Under the pieces are notes generated by a model. It saw nothing but the letters and a program-made list of their open reading frames with translations. It ran no database searches and was not told the origin of the DNA. A DNA stretch of 15,679 bases. Source: Comamonadaceae bacterium. Lineage in GTDB: Bacteria; Pseudomonadota; Gammaproteobacteria; Burkholderiales; Burkholderiaceae_C. Positions 14,859 to 15,679 of this stretch are shown in pieces. A program made the position numbers and the translations under genes. The DNA is taken from positions 1 to 15,679 of the forward strand of contig CANHBU010000006.1 in the NCBI GenBank assembly GCA_947458345.1. Direction: 5' to 3'. Position 1 is the stretch's first letter, and the number at the start of each line of letters is the position of its first letter.

Positions 14859-15070
14859 GGGTACTGTGGGTTTGACAGCGGCTCCAGCAAACGCAGGGAG
14901 GGGGTGCCGCAAAACTCGGTAGCCCTCTCGTTGACTGGACCAGGCGGTGTTTAAGCTTGCGGTCATGGCATCGTATTCGGTGCAGTTCGCGCGCTGCAGT
15001 TGCCCAGCGTTTGCACGCTGCGGCGATGCAGTCATTATGCGGCCCATGATCGCAAGCGATAGGCCCGTCC
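14859..15070. other. Intergenic stretch without supported gene
   Basis: I see no credible coding sequence here. Short open frames exist on both strands but lack family features and ribosome sites. Small palindromes are present, such as CAGCGT/ACGCTG (15005-15020, 4-nt loop) and ATCGC-AA-GCGAT (15049-15060). The uup promoter should lie here on the minus strand, but I could not pick a convincing one. Confidence 0.5.
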
Positions 15071-15095
15071 GGCCCTTGCGTTTAGCGCAAGGGCC
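15071..15095 (+). terminator. Strong hairpin upstream of the rRNA promoters, possible terminator
   Basis: GGCCCTTGCG (15071-15080) pairs exactly with CGCAAGGGCC (15086-15095) around TTTAG. The plus-strand tail is CTCTTCGG, only mildly U-rich. It could insulate the rrn promoters from upstream transcription. The terminator role is tentative, but the stem itself is certain. Confidence 0.4.
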
Positions 15096-15126
15096 CTCTT
15101 CGGCTGGGAGGCGCTGCTGCGTCCAG

Positions 15127-15156
15127 TTGCGCTGCCGCTAAAAGCTGTGCTATAGT
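15127..15156 (+). promoter_or_regulatory. Possible first (degenerate) rrn promoter
   Basis: TATAGT (15151-15156) is preceded by TG one base upstream, an extended -10, with TTGCGC (15127-15132) 18 nt upstream. The downstream GGCTCGGCTGATCG resembles the GGCTTCGCTGATCG that follows the better promoters at 15209 and 15308. This supports it as an older or diverged member of the same tandem set. Confidence 0.4.
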
Positions 15157-15208
15157 TGCGGGCTCGGCTGATCGCTGAGGCCTCCTAAACAGCTAAACAA
15201 TTTAGTTG

Positions 15209-15238
15209 TTGACCAGATAAAAAAATCCGGTGTAGAAT
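15209..15238 (+). promoter_or_regulatory. rrn promoter P1
   Basis: TTGACC (15209-15214) and TAGAAT (15233-15238) are each 5/6 to the sigma-70 consensus, with an 18-nt spacer. An A-rich stretch follows the -35 and AT-rich sequence with CTAAA-CAA-TTTAG lies upstream. Transcription should start near 15245. It is the first copy of a 45-bp repeat (15209-15253). Confidence 0.75.
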
Positions 15239-15283
15239 GGAAGGCTTCGCTGAACAGGGCGAGTTGCCGGGGTGATTAGGTCG

Positions 15284-15304
15284 ATTCAAAAAATTTTTTT
15301 GAAT
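15284..15304 (+). promoter_or_regulatory. UP-element-like AT palindrome upstream of P2
   Basis: Two 10-bp arms, ATTCAAAAAA and TTTTTTGAAT, flank a single T. The block occupies about -60 to -40 relative to the predicted P2 start (about 15344), the place where an UP element binds the RNA polymerase alpha subunits. Its A-tract followed by T-tract fits UP-element composition. Confidence 0.55.
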
Positions 15305-15307
15305 TAC

Positions 15308-15337
15308 TTGACCAGATCAAAAAAACCGGTATAGAAT
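15308..15337 (+). promoter_or_regulatory. rrn promoter P2
   Basis: TTGACC (15308-15313) and TAGAAT (15332-15337) are separated by 18 nt, the same layout as P1. The predicted start is near 15344, giving a leader of about 257 nt before 16S. It is the second copy of the 45-bp repeat (15308-15352). Confidence 0.8.
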
Positions 15338-15384
15338 ACAAGGCTTCGCTGATCGTAGCGATGCAAGAGCCAAGACGGCAAAAA

Positions 15385-15427
15385 GCAGATTTCTGCAGCT
15401 TGCTATTGAGGTGGGTCTCTTTAAAAA
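15385..15427 (+). promoter_or_regulatory. rRNA antitermination signal: boxB-like hairpin and boxA
   Basis: GCAG-ATTT-CTGC (15385-15396) forms a small stem nested in GCAAG/CTTGC (15363-15367, 15399-15403), the boxB position. GTCTCTTTAAAAA (15415-15427) resembles boxA (TGCTCTTTAAC in E. coli), the NusB-S10 loading site. The boxB-then-boxA order and place in the leader match known rrn operons. Confidence 0.7.
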
Positions 15428-15442
15428 ATTACAGCCGATAAG

Positions 15443-15519
15443 TATGGGCGTTTGATGGCGGTTGCCAGGCCCTGTGTGCAAACACAGAGCCAGGTCTACG
15501 ACGACCTTAAACGCTCATA
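15443..15519 (+). ncRNA. Structured 16S leader RNA segment
   Basis: TATGGGCGTTT (15443-15453) pairs with AAACGCTCATA (15509-15519) as an 11-bp stem with one G-U pair. It encloses a hairpin whose core CTGTGT-GCAA-ACACAG (15472-15487) has a GNRA tetraloop and is extended by GGC/GCC and CC/GG with mismatches (15465-15494). It is part of the transcribed leader, probably needed for rRNA processing or folding. Confidence 0.6.
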
Positions 15520-15562
15520 GAGATAGAAGTGAAGTTCACTTCAATTCCGTTTTTATGAGTTT

Positions 15563-15591
15563 CTTCTCGCCCAAAAGCGAGGAGTTTTATT
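15563..15591 (+). terminator. Terminator-like hairpin in the leader just before 16S
   Basis: CTTCTCGC (15563-15570) pairs with GCGAGGAG (15577-15584), 8 bp with one U-G, around CCAAAA, and is followed by TTTTATT (15585-15591). This has the form of an intrinsic terminator, yet it lies about 10 nt before the mature 16S end and after boxA. It may be read through by the antitermination complex, or serve only in processing. Confidence 0.5.
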
Positions 15592-15600
15592 GCAGTGATT

Positions 15601-15679
15601 AAACTATAGAGTTTGATCCTGGCTCAGATTGAACGCTGGCGGCATGCCTTACACATGCAAGTCGAACGGTAACGCGGGG
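15601..15679 (+). rRNA. rrs: 16S ribosomal RNA, 5' end only
   Basis: AGAGTTTGATCCTGGCTCAG (15608-15627) is the universal 16S 5' sequence at E. coli positions 8-27, so the mature end is near 15601. GATTGAACGCTGGCGGCATG and CTTACACATGCAAGTCGAAC follow, characteristic of Burkholderiales. AACGGTAACGCGGGG is seen in Comamonadaceae. The gene continues past the right edge. Confidence 0.97.

Larger units (their letters stand above)
15209..15352 (+). repeat. 45-bp promoter cassette in tandem, 99-bp period
   Basis: Copies at 15209-15253 and 15308-15352 match at 40 of 45 positions, covering the -35, spacer, -10, start site and the AAGGCTTCGCTGA initial transcribed segment. The sequence between the copies is unrelated. 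Confidence 0.9.

Noticed and set aside
15049..15060. ATCGC-AA-GCGAT palindrome as an operator
   Set aside because: It is short, has no promoter elements at a sensible distance and no known regulator match; chance is likely.
14802..15141. Short open frames on both strands upstream of the rrn operon
   Set aside because: They have no family features or ribosome site, and they overlap hairpins and promoter elements.
1..15679. CRISPR arrays, insertion sequences, prophage or tRNA genes
   Set aside because: I saw no regularly spaced repeats, no transposase or integrase motifs and no tRNA T-loop/acceptor pattern in the non-coding stretches.

Overview
The window looks like a chromosomal segment of a GC-rich betaproteobacterium of the order Burkholderiales, most likely family Comamonadaceae. 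The main evidence is the first ~79 bases of a 16S rRNA gene at the right edge. Its GGCGGCATGCCTTACACATG and GTCGAACGG blocks are typical of that group. The gene content (a Bug-type solute receptor, a liv-type uptake operon with CoA ligases, a Uup ATPase) fits.

Region 1 (positions 1-9364, all on the minus strand, read from right to left) is an import-and-activate operon. It begins with a 648-aa fatty-acyl-type AMP-forming CoA ligase, followed by LivG (ATPase), LivH and LivM (permeases), a large periplasmic receptor, LivF (ATPase), and a PaaK-like CoA ligase. Most junctions are 10-33 nt. The two looser ones flank the receptor gene, and three tandem hairpins lie just downstream of it. A separate Bug-family (TctC-like) periplasmic receptor gene follows and runs off the left edge. 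A CoA ligase at each end of one ABC importer suggests uptake of a carboxylic acid (aromatic, alicyclic or fatty) with activation to the CoA ester inside the cell, rather than simple leucine uptake. The substrate cannot be read from the sequence.

Region 2 (9365-11106, plus strand) is a divergent Crp/Fnr-type regulator followed closely by an RluF-like 23S rRNA pseudouridine synthase. The 183-bp divergent gap holds an 18-bp palindrome with CRP geometry (TGTCG-N6-CGACA). It sits exactly where a class II activator site would be for a TAGCAT -10 element facing the operon. The regulator therefore probably controls the uptake operon.

Region 3 (11134-14779, minus strand) holds an MFS exporter-like protein with a soluble C-terminal domain and the ABC-F ATPase Uup. 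It converges on the pseudouridine synthase gene.

Region 4 (14780-15679) has no protein gene that I can support. It holds a perfect 19-bp hairpin, a second strong hairpin, two clear and one degenerate tandem rRNA promoters, an AT-rich UP-like palindrome, a boxB/boxA antitermination signal, a structured leader ending in a terminator-like hairpin, and the start of 16S rRNA, so an rrn operon runs off the right edge.
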